Numbered from the stretch's first letter, positions 14,101-25,330 are shown. The stretch is 64,000 bases of DNA from Parus major (GCF_001522545.3 NC_031791.1:3619895-3683894), one strand, 5' to 3'. The notes: a model not told the origin generated them from the letters alone. Program-made: numbers and translations.

Positions 14101-17100
14101 CCAGGCTCAGCTGGGGCTGATTAATAGGAGGTTATCTGGGAAATGCTTAAAGCTGCCTGGAATAGATAATGGCAGCAGGGGTAATTAAAATGTCTTTTGC
14201 ATTTGAAAAATAAATTTTGTAGTTTTTAAGGGTTAGTTTAGTCTGTTTCTTTCCTAAAGGCAAAAAGATAAAATGGATTTTCAAAATCACACAAAATTCA
14301 ACAGTAGACCAGATAATAGCATCTTAAATGGAGACAAAAGTGACCCTGCCAGGAAAGCCAAACACCTCCCAGAGTCAGAGAGGAACTGGCCCGTGTTTAG
14401 CAGAGGGGAAATAATGTCAAACTGAGCTCCCCTCCTGCAAAATAAACCTGCAGAGCTGCTCCTGGCTCCAGAGGGGGTTCTGGGTGTTCATCCCCAGCTC
14501 CTGCTGAATCAGGATCCCACCAAGTCCTGGATGGGGGCTGCAGCCTTGCACTCACCCTGTGCTCATTGTCAGTGGGAAGCTCCACTGAAATCAAAATGAC
14601 TGGGAGGGAAAACAAAACCAGAACCCACATCTGTGCACTCCAAAGCAGTGACCTGTCCAAGGGCAGGGGAAGGAAGAATTGACATCTCTCAGGGTGAGCA
14701 CTTGGGTAGTGCTGCAGAGCAGAGGAGTTGGAGCCACATCCCCGGGCTCTGATCCTGACCTGCAGCCAAGCCCTGCCCTCCCCTCCTGGTAGGGTGCCAG
14801 GTCTCCCATTTCCTTGGATTTCCCATCCCATGGCAGGGCAGTGCACACCAGGATCAGACACCCATCCCACCTGGGCTCCAGCTGCCCCCTCACATCCCAC
14901 CCCCATCAGTAAGTGTGCAAGGGGGGAGCACAGGCAGATACTTTACCAGAGTGGTGAAGATGAAGTGGTAATATTCTGTCATCATCCCCATTGCCATAGC
15001 CTTAAAGAGTAGGGAAAAGGGGTTAGTAAAGGGATACAAGAATATATCAGCAGCCATGCAACAAAAAACTCAGAGCTCATAGGTAAATGTGGCAGGAGAG
15101 ACCCTGAAATGCTGGGGCTGGATTCAGGATTGAGGTCATGGAGTAGTTAAGCCAGGCTCAGTCAGCAAGAGGCACATGCTCAAGTGCTGAGCTTAGAGGA
15201 GCTGTGGTCCTCAAACCATCCTGAAACCGTGGCAAAGCCTCAGTGTCCAGCTCCCATGAGGTCTGGTGGAATTTCTGGGTGATGCTGGGTGTGCCTGGGT
15301 GTGTCAGGGTACTGTGGCACTCCGCTCATAGGTGCAGGATTCTCCAGGGCCACAGGCTTTGTGGGCACAGCTGTGGGAAAGGGGTCACCTTTCCTTCTCC
15401 AATACCAAACAATGAGCAACCTCACATAAACCTGTGCAGATTGAGTGTAAATGGCCTGGTCTTATAGTTACACGGCCATGTAGTGGCGAAGAGGCCAGCT
15501 GAAAGGGTTTTGATTTCTGACATGTGTTATTCTGGGGGTCTGCATCCCCACCTTCAGTCCCATTTGTGCAGTGAGTTCATGAAGCTCCTGCCTCTGTCCC
15601 TTCTTCCTGAGCACAACAATCAGATCCTAACTTAGGGCCCGGTTTACAAGTGGATCAGTAAAGGTGGAGGCACAAGGATGGGGAGTGGGAATATCCCCTG
15701 TCCCTCAGCTTTTGGAGATCACATTCCTGAGAGCCCTTGGCCAGCCCAGCTTGAGATTCCCTGCCAGCCCCTACACGGAGGACGGCTCCTGCAGATTGCT
15801 GGGATTTGCATAACTGAGCACTGAAAGAACAGGCTGTCCTGGAAACCCTTTCAGAGTACAGCCATGGGCTGAAGAGGCCTTGGCTGGATGAGCATGTCCA
15901 GGCCCTTCACAACATGGAGGGAGCACATTTCAATCTATGAGAAAGGTCACCTTGGAGCTGGTGCCTCGTGACAGGAAGCTTCCCGTGGGTTTGGCTGGGA
16001 TGCTGGCTGTGTGAGTGTGTTTTCTGGAGAAAACACATGCAAGAGCACTTTAAAATCCCCACTGATGGAAAAGCAACTTCAAGTCCCCCCCAGGAAATGT
16101 TTGCTTCCCTTGTTTTTTTGATAAAATTACTAGGGCGGAATTTACCTCCGAGGAAGGAAGTGACAGTCTGAAAAGAAGTGAGATGTCAAAAAACAAGAGA
16201 AAAAGAAACAATCTGGATTGCAAGCTATTGTGGCTCTAGAGTGTGATTTCACCTCAGGTTCCCTGCTCTGGATGTAGCTTTTAGAAAGTCTGGGGGGTGT
16301 CCCTGTGGCCATTCACCACACTGTCCCCCAGTCCCTGCCTAGTCAGTGGGTCCAGGGGCTGCAGTGTAGTTCTCTCCCTCCTGCACACCCTGGTTCAAAG
16401 ACCTGAAGCAGGGAATGGTATCTCAGCATGGGAAGCATCAGTTAGTGATGGGGAGCCAGTCTGGAGCAAATAATGAGATCCCAGTTCATGTCCTACAGCT
16501 GGGTGATTCTGGCCATAGCTGAGGAGCCCAGACCTGCTGTCAGAAGGAAGTTCCAGGTTCCCAGCACTGGCAGCCTGGGGCTGGATGCACCTGGATTTGT
16601 GGGGAAATGAATAAATGATGATCCTGGTGGATAAGCCACAGGCAGTGGGCAGGATGAGTGCGGGAGCTCTGTCAGAGCTGACAGGCACAGCTGTGCCCTG
16701 TGGAGCTCAGCGGCTGCTCGGGACAGCGCAGGAAGCCCTGGGAACAGACCTGGAGTGATAACAAGGGACCAAAACTGAGGAAGGCTGGAGAATCTGGGGT
16801 AGAACAGGAAAGCCTCACAGGGAGGACTCACTCTCTGATAGGATTTTACAATTATTTGTTTTCCAAGAGGGCAAAATAATGGGTTGTTTGATGTGTGGTC
16901 ATCCCAAGTGACCCAGGCTGGAGCAGCAGGTTACAGTCTCATCTGTACAGTGCTGGCTCATGTGGTGTTACTCATGGATTACTAATTCATGGGGTTTTTT
17001 ACTTCTCCAGTTTAAGAAACTGCCCAGATGATCAATGCTGCGCTGTGGGAGCATGGAGCCTTGAATCTCTGGGCAGATTCCCAACTGGCACGATGATGTG

Positions 17101-20100
17101 TGGACTGCTCAGTCAGAGCTGCCTCAGCCAGAACAGGCTGTAGGTGCTCCAGCCTTCTTTGTTTTCTGAAAATGTGCAAGGAAAATCAACCTCAAGGAGT
17201 GGAAATTTTAGCACAAGTCTTGCCTTGTTGCCATCCATGAGGGTACAGCAGGGCCGAGACTCTTGGAGACTCCATTCAGCCAAATGTCTGCAGAGCTGAC
17301 TGGTGTAGTGATCAAAATGTTACAAAAGGCACATAATAGCAATAAAATATGATTCTTACTGATTCTGGCATAAACAGAATGTTGGGGCTTCCTCCCTGGG
17401 TTTTTTTCTTTGCAGTCCATTATTTGTTCTGTGCATTTTTCTTTTACTGCTACAAAGGGAAGCAGATTCCCCTCCTCCAGGAGATGGCTTTGCCTGGCTC
17501 CTACTTTCAGTGGAAAAGATCTGTTTCCCAAATGAAAGTGGCACCTCTAGACATGCATTTCTTGCTACAGGTAGAAAAGTGAGGAAAATATGAAGTTTCT
17601 AAGCCTCCTAATCTTCAGCAGATGTGGGTGACCTGCAGGTTGTGGTGCACTGCTCTGGACCCACCTGATGTTACAAGCCAGAGTGGCCTGGCATGCAGAG
17701 ACCAGTCAGACTGTGGTTTAGATTTGTGCAACTTCCCAGACTCTGAAAATGCTTCAGTATTTTGTTGAGTAAAAATACAATTGCTAAGCTGAAATCCATG
17801 GCTCCGGGTCCTGACAAAACCCTGACACACACACACAAACCCAGTCAGAAGGACTTAGAGAGACTTGTCTCCCCTAGTCCCCCCTCTCCTCCATCTTCCT
17901 CACTCTGCACTGGAGATGAGGAGCTGAGCAGATGGCACAATAAACTATAATAAACTGCATAATAAGTGAGCAGCACCAAACACAACCAGCACAGGAAAAT
18001 AACTGGCAAGAGACAATGAGCCCCTTCTACTGCCTCCCATAATAATCCCTCCCAGGCTTTAAAAGTTCTCTGAGCACTTCCCTTCATTTTGCATCAAGCA
18101 GGCTGCAGGAGAGGTCTCTTGCCTTGTGCTCACTTTCTCATCCCTTTGGGGATTTATTTAATCTGTGTGGTGGTGTCATGCTGATAGGAGCAACACTTCC
18201 ACTGGCTGTTTTTTAGCATCTCTGTGAGAGCCTTTTCCTCTGCCTCATATTGACCCTGAAACCCAAAGACACTCAGGAATGAGGAGCTGGGGCGAGCAGC
18301 AAGAATGCCAGTGGAGGAACTTGTGGAGGAAGAAAAGAGGGAGCCCAAATGAATGGAAAATCTCTGACATCTGGCTTAAAGTCCAAGAATTGTAGATGGT
18401 GCTGGGAAAGGGACAGAGAATGTCATCCCTCCTGGCTGGGCCTGGCTGGGAGAGCCAGTCTGGATGGAGGGAAAAGGGGGAAGAGGGAAGAAGGCTGGGG
18501 CTGTGCAGCTGCAGGGAGAGCCACAGAATTGTCCCGCACCAGCCTGAGCCCGGCGCGGCATTCAACGCAGCCCCTTCTCCTCCTGTAACATTTGTTTGTT
18601 CTCACCCACGTCCACTTTTTGGTACTTCCAAAAAGCTGTGAAAATGTCATTTTCTGTAGAAATCCAGCAGTGTCCTTGAAGGATGGACATGCTGTATCTT
18701 TTAGTGTGGCTGTGGATTGTGGCCCAAGGCAAAGCTGCACCCCAGAGCGGGGTCACTCTTTACAGCCACCCCAGACCCCTGGGCTCCTCAGCAGTCACTT
18801 TGTTTTCCTGCTCTCCCCCCTCTCACCTGCTTGAGGATCTGAGCTGCCATCAGGTGGCTGCAGTCAAAGATGATGCGAAATTCCCTGCCCCGCTTCATCT
18901 CCTTGAGTAGCGGCCGGGCATCATCGGTGTCCAGCGGGAGCTGGCGGATCTTCAGGCGGATGTTGTAGCGAGACGGGGCCATGATGAGCTCCTGCAGCCG
19001 TATGAGGCCTTTAGGGTCACACAGAGACAAACCCACAGCGTTACAGGTCTGCCTTCCCCACAGGCTCAGCGCTTCCCCTGTCCTCCATGGAATGAGATCA
19101 GAACCTCCATCCATCCATTCATCCATCATCCATCCATCATCCATCCATCATCCATCCANNNNNNNNNNNNNNNNNNNNNNNNNNNNNNNNNNNNNNNNNN
19201 NNNNNNNNNNNNNNNNNNNNNNNNNNNNNNNNNNNNNNNNNNNNNNNNNNNNNNNNNNNNNNNNNNNNNNNNNNNNNNNNNNNNNNNNNNNNNNNNNNNN
19301 NNNNNNNNNNNNNNNNNNNNNNNNNNNNNNNNNNNNNNNNNNNNNNNNNNNNNNNNNNNNNNNNNNNNNNNNNNNNNNNNNNNNNNNNCATCCATCCATC
19401 ATCCATCCATCCATCCATCCATTCATCCATCCCTCCCTCTCTCAAATGGCCATTGCTAAAGGTTATCAAGGCCAAGGTGTCACATGCCTGCCATTATCCC
19501 CAGAGGAGCTGTTCTAGGACAGGATGGCTTTTCCTGGTGGTTCTCTGCCACCACTGCAGCCAGTAGAGCTGGAGGGGGTCCCTGCATCCAGTAGGAAGGG
19601 GAGAACAGCAGGTTGGCCCTAACCTCAGACACCTCTGGGATCACAAAAATTTTCCTTAAGCAGATGTGCCCTTGAGAAAGGACAGGATGTGACAATCAGC
19701 TACACAACAAATGAAAATCTGCATATTTACCATGCACAGCAGCAAAAGGAAAAAATGAATATGCACTTGGATTTATGAGTCGCGTACATCGTAATGGTCA
19801 CTTAATCACAGCTTGTAACTTCCTACTACCCTCAGAATTAATTTCTGGTTTTGACACTGCAAAAAGCAAAGAGCTATGGTGCATGCAGCTGAATGGGAAT
19901 GACTGGAATCTGGTGTTGCAAGGAGAATTTTAGCAGATGCCTATTGCAAGGGGGAAGAGAGAAGTGTGTCCCTCTGCATAGAAGGAACACATTAGAATAT
20001 GCCACGAAGGGAACATACTGTGACCCACATTTGCAAAACAGGAATGTCAAACTGTGTTCTCATCAGCCCTCCCCTAAAGAAACCATTTGGTTTAGTGAAA

Positions 20101-21795
20101 TTAGGTTGGACAGGCTATCCAATGTGGCTTTTGTTTTTTGGGGGGTCTATATCTAGAGCTGTGCAGTGCTTTGCTTTGTTTAACCATCAGCAGCTTTCCT
20201 TACATGAAGAACTTTGCCAGCTCAGTGTTACAGAATTACCCAGAAAACAAAAAAATTTCCAGAACTGCTTTTGGTTTTAGCTGGGAACTGCTTCCTCCAC
20301 AGCAGCTGTGGACAGGGGCTCTTCTGTTGCAAAGGGAACCACAATGCCAAAAGAGCCAGGCTGAGATGGTCACCCATGTCAATGAACCCCCCCATGACCC
20401 TTTGCCAGCTCATGGCCCCACTTGCTGAGTGTTTTGTAAATGAAATGCTTAGAAAGCTCGCAAGGCCTTCCAAAGCACTGTCTACAACTCCTGGGAATCT
20501 GTCATGGCACAGGGCACCATTTAGCTCTCGAGAGGATAAATGGAAAAGTTCCTGAAGAGACCCAGGATAGAAAATCTGCAGGATTCCTTCTCTGAGCCCC
20601 TCCTTTACCCACCTGTGCTGTCATCGTACACCACTGTGGCTGACCTCCACTTCAGGTACTGCACGAGGTCCAGGATAGCATGGCTCAGGGAAGCATAGTC
20701 AGGATACAAGTTGACATAGAAAGTGTCCTTGTTATCCAAAGGGTGATGTTTCCATCGGAGCTGTATGTGGGGGACTTCCAGGGCATTGCAGATAGACTGG
20801 ACAGCGTTGGTGCAAGAGCCTTGGGAAGGTCCAAATATTGCAACAACCCCCAGAGCGAGCTGGTCACAGGCTGGAGGGGGAAAGGGAGGGATGTCAGCAA
20901 AGCCTTGGACAGGGGATAAGCGTGGGGCACTCCTGGGCACAGCTCAGACACTTCTGGCACTGACCCAGCTCTGATATTGGGTAATTACAACAGTGATGAG
21001 GCACAGAGAGAGAGCACGAGTTATGCCAGGTGGGTCTGAGGCACAGAGGAGTGCCAAGCTCCTCTGAGGGAGCCTCTACCACAAAACCATCTGAAAAGGG
21101 ACAGGGGGTCACTGGGCTGGGTGGGAGCAGATCCTCCTGGAGATGTCTCTCCAATAGCCGCCAGCTCAGGCAGCAGGTTTCCTTTCTCCACAGCCAGAAT
21201 CAAACTGCATGAGCCTGCAGGTCACCAGCTCACAGCTTTTGCTGTGCAGTCCCTTCCTTTCAGCACTTCAAGTGTGCTGCTATTATCCAGTAATCAAAAG
21301 TGACTGTTATTAAGAGAACAGAACATCCATGTGATGGATGTGAACACTGCCAGGGATGCAGTGACACAAACACAGACATGGCCTCCAGACCTCTGCTCAG
21401 GATTAGAGCAAACGCTGAAAGTTTTGTGAGGTTTCATAAGGAAAAAAGGTAGTTGTTCCCCTTGTATTAAAATGCCTCTGGAAGGTCAGCTCCGGCAGGA
21501 GCTCTCATCCAGATCACTGGTGAGAGCAGGACAGAACAAGCTGCTGGTCTGCACACCAGACCTTTCTTACGCTGAATAAATGGCCACAAAGCTGCTCAGA
21601 AGTTTGCTCTGCTCTTACCTTTCTTAGTTGCTTCAAAGCTGTCATGGAAGTGTATCCTCTGGATGTCATAGGTTAGGGTTGTGTTGGGCAACAAAGTTCT
21701 GTTCCTGTTAATGATGTTGGCGGAGAAGCGGAAGGCTTGTTCCTCAGCACTCATCACCTGCGTGTTGGGGCCATCTGCGTACTCAAAGATTCCCC
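2079..21795 (-). CDS. GRIK3: GRIK3 (kainate receptor subunit GluK3), exons 2-9, partial gene
   Basis: Glutamate-gated cation channel subunit of the kainate class, acting at neuronal synaptic membranes as a tetramer. Eight exons (21619-21795, 20613-20870, 18827-19008, 14947-15000, 11035-11208, 9110-9253, 5787-5894, 2079-2192) join in one frame of 1211 bases, with GT-AG at every junction. They encode the amino-terminal (LIVBP-like) domain, which controls subunit assembly, and end at the linker IVTTVL just before the S1 ligand-binding half. Paralogue choice: [29 protein letters not shown] and [10 protein letters not shown] fit GRIK3; GRIK1 and GRIK2 have LIKAPSRYN and KEF at these places (from family knowledge). 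Seven N-glycosylation sequons are visible: NRT, NTT, NLT, NKT, NIT, NVT and NRS. Exon 1 (signal peptide) and the ligand-binding, pore and C-terminal exons are outside the window. No frameshift or internal stop was seen, so the gene looks functional. Confidence 0.96.
2193..5786 (-). other. GRIK3: GRIK3 intron 8
   Basis: 3594 bases between exons 8 and 9. AT-rich around 3480-3910, with an exact inverted repeat carrying two facing CCAAT boxes at 3545-3563. The rest is mixed sequence. The open frame at 4040-4564 has no similarity I recognise and no coding pattern. Confidence 0.85.
3545..3563. promoter_or_regulatory. Inverted CCAAT pair
   Basis: GCTCCAAT and ATTGGAGC are exact reverse complements separated by CAA. 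Each arm contains a CCAAT box, the NF-Y core. It lies in intron 8 at the edge of an AT-rich stretch. Function is inferred only; a palindrome of this size can arise by chance. Confidence 0.25.
5787..5894 (-). CDS. GRIK3: GRIK3 exon 8
   Basis: 108 bases, 36 codons, phase 0. The acceptor is CCCTTGCACAG before GCCCAGTGG; the donor is GAAAAG|GTAGGC. It reads [20 protein letters not shown], then [16 protein letters not shown]. It holds the sequon NKT and the closing strands of the amino-terminal domain. The following exon supplies VGAWSP. Confidence 0.96.
5895..9109 (-). other. GRIK3: GRIK3 intron 7
   Basis: 3215 bases between exons 7 and 8. It contains one solo LTR (7271-7734). Nothing else recognised; the remaining sequence is unique-looking and has no gene signal. 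Confidence 0.85.
7271..7734 (-). mobile_element. Solo LTR, group A, copy 1
   Basis: LTR lying on the minus strand. On the plus strand it begins TGATGCCTT and ends AAGGCATCA, an exact 9-base terminal inverted repeat with TG/CA ends. Read on the minus strand it carries ATGCAAAT (7442-7449), then an intact TATAAAAG. The AATAAA found in other copies is mutated here. It shares the group A block (AATCxTCCAATTAC type) with the copies at 33790 and 48898. No target-site duplication is evident and no internal retroviral genes lie beside it, so it is a solo LTR inside intron 7 in the same orientation as GRIK3. Confidence 0.85.
9110..9253 (-). CDS. GRIK3: GRIK3 exon 7
   Basis: 144 bases, 48 codons, phase 0. 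The acceptor is CCCTTTAG before ACAGACGCTG; the donor is AAAGAG|GTAAAT. It reads [18 protein letters not shown], then [20 protein letters not shown], ending [10 protein letters not shown]. Second lobe of the amino-terminal domain, containing two cysteines of the kainate family (CYQ and QCH). GC-rich compared with its flanking introns, as expected for a coding exon. Confidence 0.96.
9254..11034 (-). other. GRIK3: GRIK3 intron 6
   Basis: 1781 bases between exons 6 and 7. AT-rich at 9540-9980, GC-richer towards 10700. No repeats or extra exons recognised. Confidence 0.85.
11035..11208 (-). CDS. GRIK3: GRIK3 exon 6
   Basis: 174 bases, 58 codons, phase 0 on both sides. The acceptor is CTCTTTTAAG before GATCTTTATG; the donor is ATGATG|GTATGG. 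It reads [20 protein letters not shown], then [20 protein letters not shown], ending LGLLDGVMM. This is the second lobe of the amino-terminal domain, with a glycosylation sequon at NLT. The [10 protein letters not shown] stretch differs slightly from mammalian GRIK3 (remembered as VDNPHVSAIV). Confidence 0.96.
12245..12302. repeat. Degenerate GGGGCTGTGCTG tandem
   Basis: Several imperfect copies of GGGGCTGTGCT within about 60 bases. A simple local expansion in intron 5. Confidence 0.5.
13860..14240. promoter_or_regulatory. Candidate conserved noncoding element (intron 5)
   Basis: AT-rich island with several TAAT homeodomain cores: GGCATTAATTGTGATT, CTATTAATTTATTATAATT, GCTGATTAATAGG and GGTAATTAAAATG. 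The surrounding intron is GC-richer. This texture is typical of conserved enhancers in neural genes, but conservation has not been tested. Confidence 0.25.
14947..15000 (-). CDS. GRIK3: GRIK3 exon 5 (54-base exon)
   Basis: A short exon of exactly 18 codons: [18 protein letters not shown]. The acceptor is CTCTTTAAG before GCTATGG; the donor is ACTCTG|GTAAAG. The sequence matches the kainate receptor segment after ILKQ. The exon is in phase 0 on both sides, so skipping it would keep the frame. Gene finders often miss exons of this size. Confidence 0.95.
15001..18826 (-). other. GRIK3: GRIK3 intron 4
   Basis: 3826 bases between exons 4 and 5. No repeats longer than a short CA tract near 17828 and no extra exons recognised. 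Confidence 0.85.
18827..19008 (-). CDS. GRIK3: GRIK3 exon 4
   Basis: 182 bases. The acceptor is GACCCTAAAG before GCCTCATACGG; the donor is CTCAAGCAG|GTGAGA. It reads (G)[19 protein letters not shown] to [10 protein letters not shown]. It forms the hinge and second-lobe part of the amino-terminal domain. The LIMAPSRYN and [12 protein letters not shown] segments are the clearest GRIK3-versus-GRIK2 markers in the window. About 100 bases upstream on the transcript begins a CATC microsatellite with an assembly gap. The splice acceptor and likely branch point are not affected. Confidence 0.96.
19009..20612 (-). other. GRIK3: GRIK3 intron 3, with assembly gap
   Basis: 1604 bases as assembled between exons 3 and 4, including 230 N. 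The true length is unknown because the gap lies inside a tandem repeat. The rest is ordinary intron sequence. Confidence 0.85.
19107..19436. repeat. CATC microsatellite with 230-base gap
   Basis: Runs of CATC and ATCCATC occur on both sides (19107-19158 and 19389-19436) of a block of N (19159-19388). The gap is almost certainly unresolved repeat. Its size may be an estimate. Open frames reported across it (WMDG-type peptides) are artefacts. Confidence 0.95.
20613..20870 (-). CDS. GRIK3: GRIK3 exon 3
   Basis: 258 bases. The acceptor is CCCCCTCCAG; the donor is ACA-G|GTGGGT. The exon reads [19 protein letters not shown] through to VVYDDSTG. It covers the central first-lobe region of the amino-terminal domain, including [21 protein letters not shown], whose cysteines are conserved in kainate subunits. 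The residue before LKWRS is Tyr (LVQYLKWRS); mammalian GRIK3 is remembered as Ser here. Intron 2, between exons 2 and 3, is only 748 bases. Confidence 0.96.
20871..21618 (-). other. GRIK3: GRIK3 intron 2
   Basis: 748 bases, the shortest intron seen here. No repeats or motifs of note. Confidence 0.9.
21619..21795 (-). CDS. GRIK3: GRIK3 exon 2
   Basis: 177 bases. The acceptor is TTGTCTTGCAG before GGGGAATC; the donor is AAG-AAA-G|GTAAGA. It completes a split glycine codon and then reads [19 protein letters not shown], ending DSFEATKK. This is the start of the mature amino-terminal domain, first lobe. Two sequons (NRT and NTT) sit in the stretch [16 protein letters not shown], which is shared by kainate subunits. 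The exon ends in phase 1, matching exon 3. The residues after FEYADGP are the GRIK3-type version; GRIK2 is shorter here. Confidence 0.95.
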
Positions 21796-24119
21796 CTGCA
21801 AGACAAAAAAATTCCACCTCTGAGCCACAGTTTGTTTCACAAACTTATGCAGCAAGGATGACGAAACTCTTGGAACGTTTGCAGGTGGAGCAGGGTTTGC
21901 TCGAGAACCTGTCCTGTACTGAAATGAAGACATGAAGATTTGCATTTTTCTTATATCCTGGTCTATGAGAATGTTCAGGGTGGCAGCTTTGTGGGGCAGT
22001 AAGAGGTGGTTTAAAGTCTTGGAATATTTTTATGAGCCAGATAAGTGGCTTCCCATAAAACTTTAGGACCAGACCATGGGAAGTGGACAGGAAGTGCAGG
22101 GAGGCTCCAGGTCTGTGTTCTGAGGAGTAACTGGGTACAAAACTGGCACTGTCCTCTCAAAATCCTCCTGCCTCATCACCCACCTCTGGTCCTTGCACAG
22201 GAGTCAGGCAGGACAGTGCTGCTGCTGGCTATTTTCAGTGCCATTTTCAGTCCCCTTCTCCTTTTTTATTGCTCCTCAGGTTTAGTTCTCCAAGTTTTTA
22301 ATTCAGACCAGCAGAGATTTCTGGATTTGCCTACCCTACAGCTCCTCTGCTCAGTAATGCACATCTCTGATGAAGCTTTCCTATGTTCAGAAGTTGTTAA
22401 TGCCATTACACCTCCCCAAGGGCAACAAGCTCATGTCACAGCATGGCTGGGCTTCTTGGCTCTGTGTCTGTGAGTCTTGTCCTCAGCTCCCACTGACAGC
22501 CATTCTAATTGGAGTAACTTGGTGCAGGCATGGGTTATGTAATAATGTGTCCTTGTCTCCAAGATGCAGGAGCCACTCTGTGCCCTCGCAGAACCATGGA
22601 AAGACACAAACCTTGCTCTAACTTATTCAAAAGTAAACCAGAATAATTAATGGATGAGCGAAATAAGCAAGTACAATTGGTAACAGATGGTCGCAGGGTT
22701 CATTAGCAGAAGGAAAATCTTCCTCTTCAATTTAAGATAGTCCTCAAATGTTTTGTTGTAGACAACAGATGTCTGCTCAGCCCTCCTGGCTTTCAGGCAA
22801 TGCCATGAATCCTTCTCCAGCAGCCAGAGCACATTTTCTATAGTTCTGTGGCAGTTTGGTGTTAGCCAGGAGTTCCAGTTTGGCCAGAGCCAAACTGACA
22901 GCTTTGCTGATGGCCATGCTCTGGGTGTCCTCCTGGGAATGCAACCAGAGCCATGGACTGGGTGAAGCACAGGAGTGATGTTTGGAGATGTTCTCAGCAA
23001 GGAAGCAGAAGGACTTGCAAAAGGCCTCTGACTTTCTGCTCCCCCTGATTGTGACAAGTCCCTTTCCTTCTCTTCCTCTGCAGTCTTTGTGCATCCACAT
23101 CCACAAATGAATGTGGGAATTCATTTACATTCACAGACATGAAAAAAGTTTGAGCTGTTCCCTGTATGTCTCCGCTAGAAAAAACCACTGAACTCAGTGC
23201 TAATCTTGGCAATAGGCAGAAGAATAAAGAAAAAAAGAAGCTGAATGCTCATTCTGTGGTGTCATTTCAGTCTCACGTGATTTTCAGCCAGTCACTCATG
23301 GGCAGATTTTCAATCCAGAATGCTGAGCAGTGTAGGCAGGAATGTAGCAGAATTGTCCACGTGCCTCATTCTTACTGGATTATGCCAAAACATTTGGGTT
23401 TTGACTGGTGCAAAGAAAATTATTCATCCACATCAAAATTTGCATATACTGGCAGCTCAATTTAAGTTTCTTAGGGCAGAAGAACGTTCATCTACAATAT
23501 TACATCAGACACAATAAACGAAACTAAAGTGAGTGTGAGATTCATCCTATCTTTCTGTTCAAAGCTTCACTGTCCAGAATGTTTAGCCAGGTATTTTTTG
23601 TTCTTTAGCATCATCCTGAAGTGATAACTAGTTAATATTACATTGATTATCCACTAGCTGGCATTAGGTTTTCTCTCAGCCCAACACTTTCAGGGTTGTG
23701 TTGGAGCACGTCTTACTATGAGAGGATATAGAAGGGCTAGCTATGTGGATTACTGGTGCTTGATCAAATAAATTCCCATTCCAGACATCCAACTGGATAT
23801 AACAAGTTTTTTGACAGGGAAGACTTTTTTGTGCAGCCACCCAGTACCTTGGGCTCAGGGCCAGGTGATGAGAGAGCTGACAGCAGCAGGGATGGATTTC
23901 CATGTATTTCCCATTGCTGGGAACACACCTGGAATACTCTGGGACACTGGCTGCTGAGGTGCTGAGGGCAGCCACGATGTGCCCCAGGCTGGTCTCTGCT
24001 CAGAAACTGGAGAGCCTGGGAGCACCTGATGTCAGATCTGTGCATGGATACATGGCACATCCTGTTGGATCTTTACATCCCTCTTGGCTGTGTGCCGCTC
24101 CTTCAGAGACGTTCATTCC

Positions 24120-24250
24120 CATCATTATTTAAAGAGCCTAATAACTGGCTTGAAACAGCTGATTAATGCATAATCTTCATCATGATTACCCAGCATAACT
24201 GGCATTAATTTGCAAAGCCAGCTAATTATGAAAATAATTGTTGCAGTTCT
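24120..24250. promoter_or_regulatory. Candidate conserved noncoding element (intron 1)
   Basis: At least six TAAT cores in 130 bases, including GCTGATTAATGCATAAT, GGCATTAATTTGC and GCTAATTATG. Such clusters are bound by homeodomain proteins in forebrain enhancers. Inference from composition only. Confidence 0.3.
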
Positions 24251-25079
24251 TCCATTTGAGCAAAGTGGAGATGCTCGGCTCGTGGCTTTGAGAGCACAAG
24301 GGATGTGACATCAGCTGGCTGATGGCCAGGCTGGGGGGCCACAGGGGTTCCCTTCAAGCCTCAGCAGGAGATATGAAAGAACAGGGGTGGGCAATCTCCT
24401 GCTGGGGGCTGGACAGTTGTGGGCAGCTCCTCTGCAAGTGATCCCACAGGGGCCTTGGGCAGAAACCTCATCACTCTCAGAGACAAGAGTCCATGGGTGT
24501 GAGAAGTCCACAACAAATCAGTCTCCAGTTTTGTACACCACCTATCGACAAATCCCGCCCAAGAGAGTAAAACTGAAGCTCCTTCAGGGTTGCTGTCACT
24601 CTCTAAACCTCTGCCCTGTTTTGGGAGCTAGTTCAAATGTCTTGGAGATCACTGGATACTCTGTGGTGCTCGTGGCCTTTCCCTCTATTTCCTGTCTGTG
24701 CAGGTCTCAGCTCCTCATTCCTTCTTTCTTCCTCTCCTGTGGCTTGGTAGAGAGATAAAAGATGGTTGTGGCAAGGTCTGTCATGCTTTGTGACATCCTC
24801 CTGAGGTTGGTGAGAGGATTTGCTCCCTGATTTTTGTGTGCCGTTCCTTGGCCAGGAACCAGTCAATAGAGTCCGAGGACTCCCCACTGCAGAGCCATGC
24901 ACCACTCAACACATGCTGAAGTTTATCAATTTGGGTTGACTTTGTTTGCATAGATATTTTTCCCTGGAAACCTTCTTTTTATGCCATAAGGGCTACCTTT
25001 GGTGCAGTGCAATCTGGGACTGGGAGTTAGCCTTGTAGGAGATGCCTCACACAAGCTGTTGATGAAGGCTTTCAACACT

Positions 25080-25330
25080 TATCACTTATTTTACATATTT
25101 TTTGATGAAGTAATCCATTATTAGATCTGACTTCTTGGATTTTAAAATCAATCCCAGGCAAGTTAAATAATTATTCATTTGTCTTTTACTCTTAAAGCAG
25201 ACTAATTGCTCTCTGGAGAATGTCAGCCAGTGTATGGGAAAACACACTAATTACAATCAACTTCATGTCTGACTGCTTTATGTTGTTTTATTTGATGACC
25301 TTGACATTTCTGCTAAGGTGAGGAGTTATC
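25080..25330. promoter_or_regulatory. Candidate conserved noncoding element (intron 1)
   Basis: AT-rich island with CCATTATTAG, AATAATTATTCATTTG, GACTAATTGC and CACTAATTACAATC, free of known repeats. Looks like constrained noncoding DNA; conservation untested. Confidence 0.25.

Larger units (their letters stand above)
11209..14946 (-). other. GRIK3: GRIK3 intron 5
   Basis: 3738 bases between exons 5 and 6. It holds a degenerate GGGGCTGTGCT repeat (12245-12302), a CTC-rich tract (13701-13728) and an AT-rich homeodomain-motif island (13860-14240). Confidence 0.85.

Noticed and set aside
22647..23057. 136-codon minus-strand frame, considered as GRIK3 exon 1 or a retroelement
   Set aside because: No signal peptide leading to the exon 2 junction, no matching donor and no retroelement motif.
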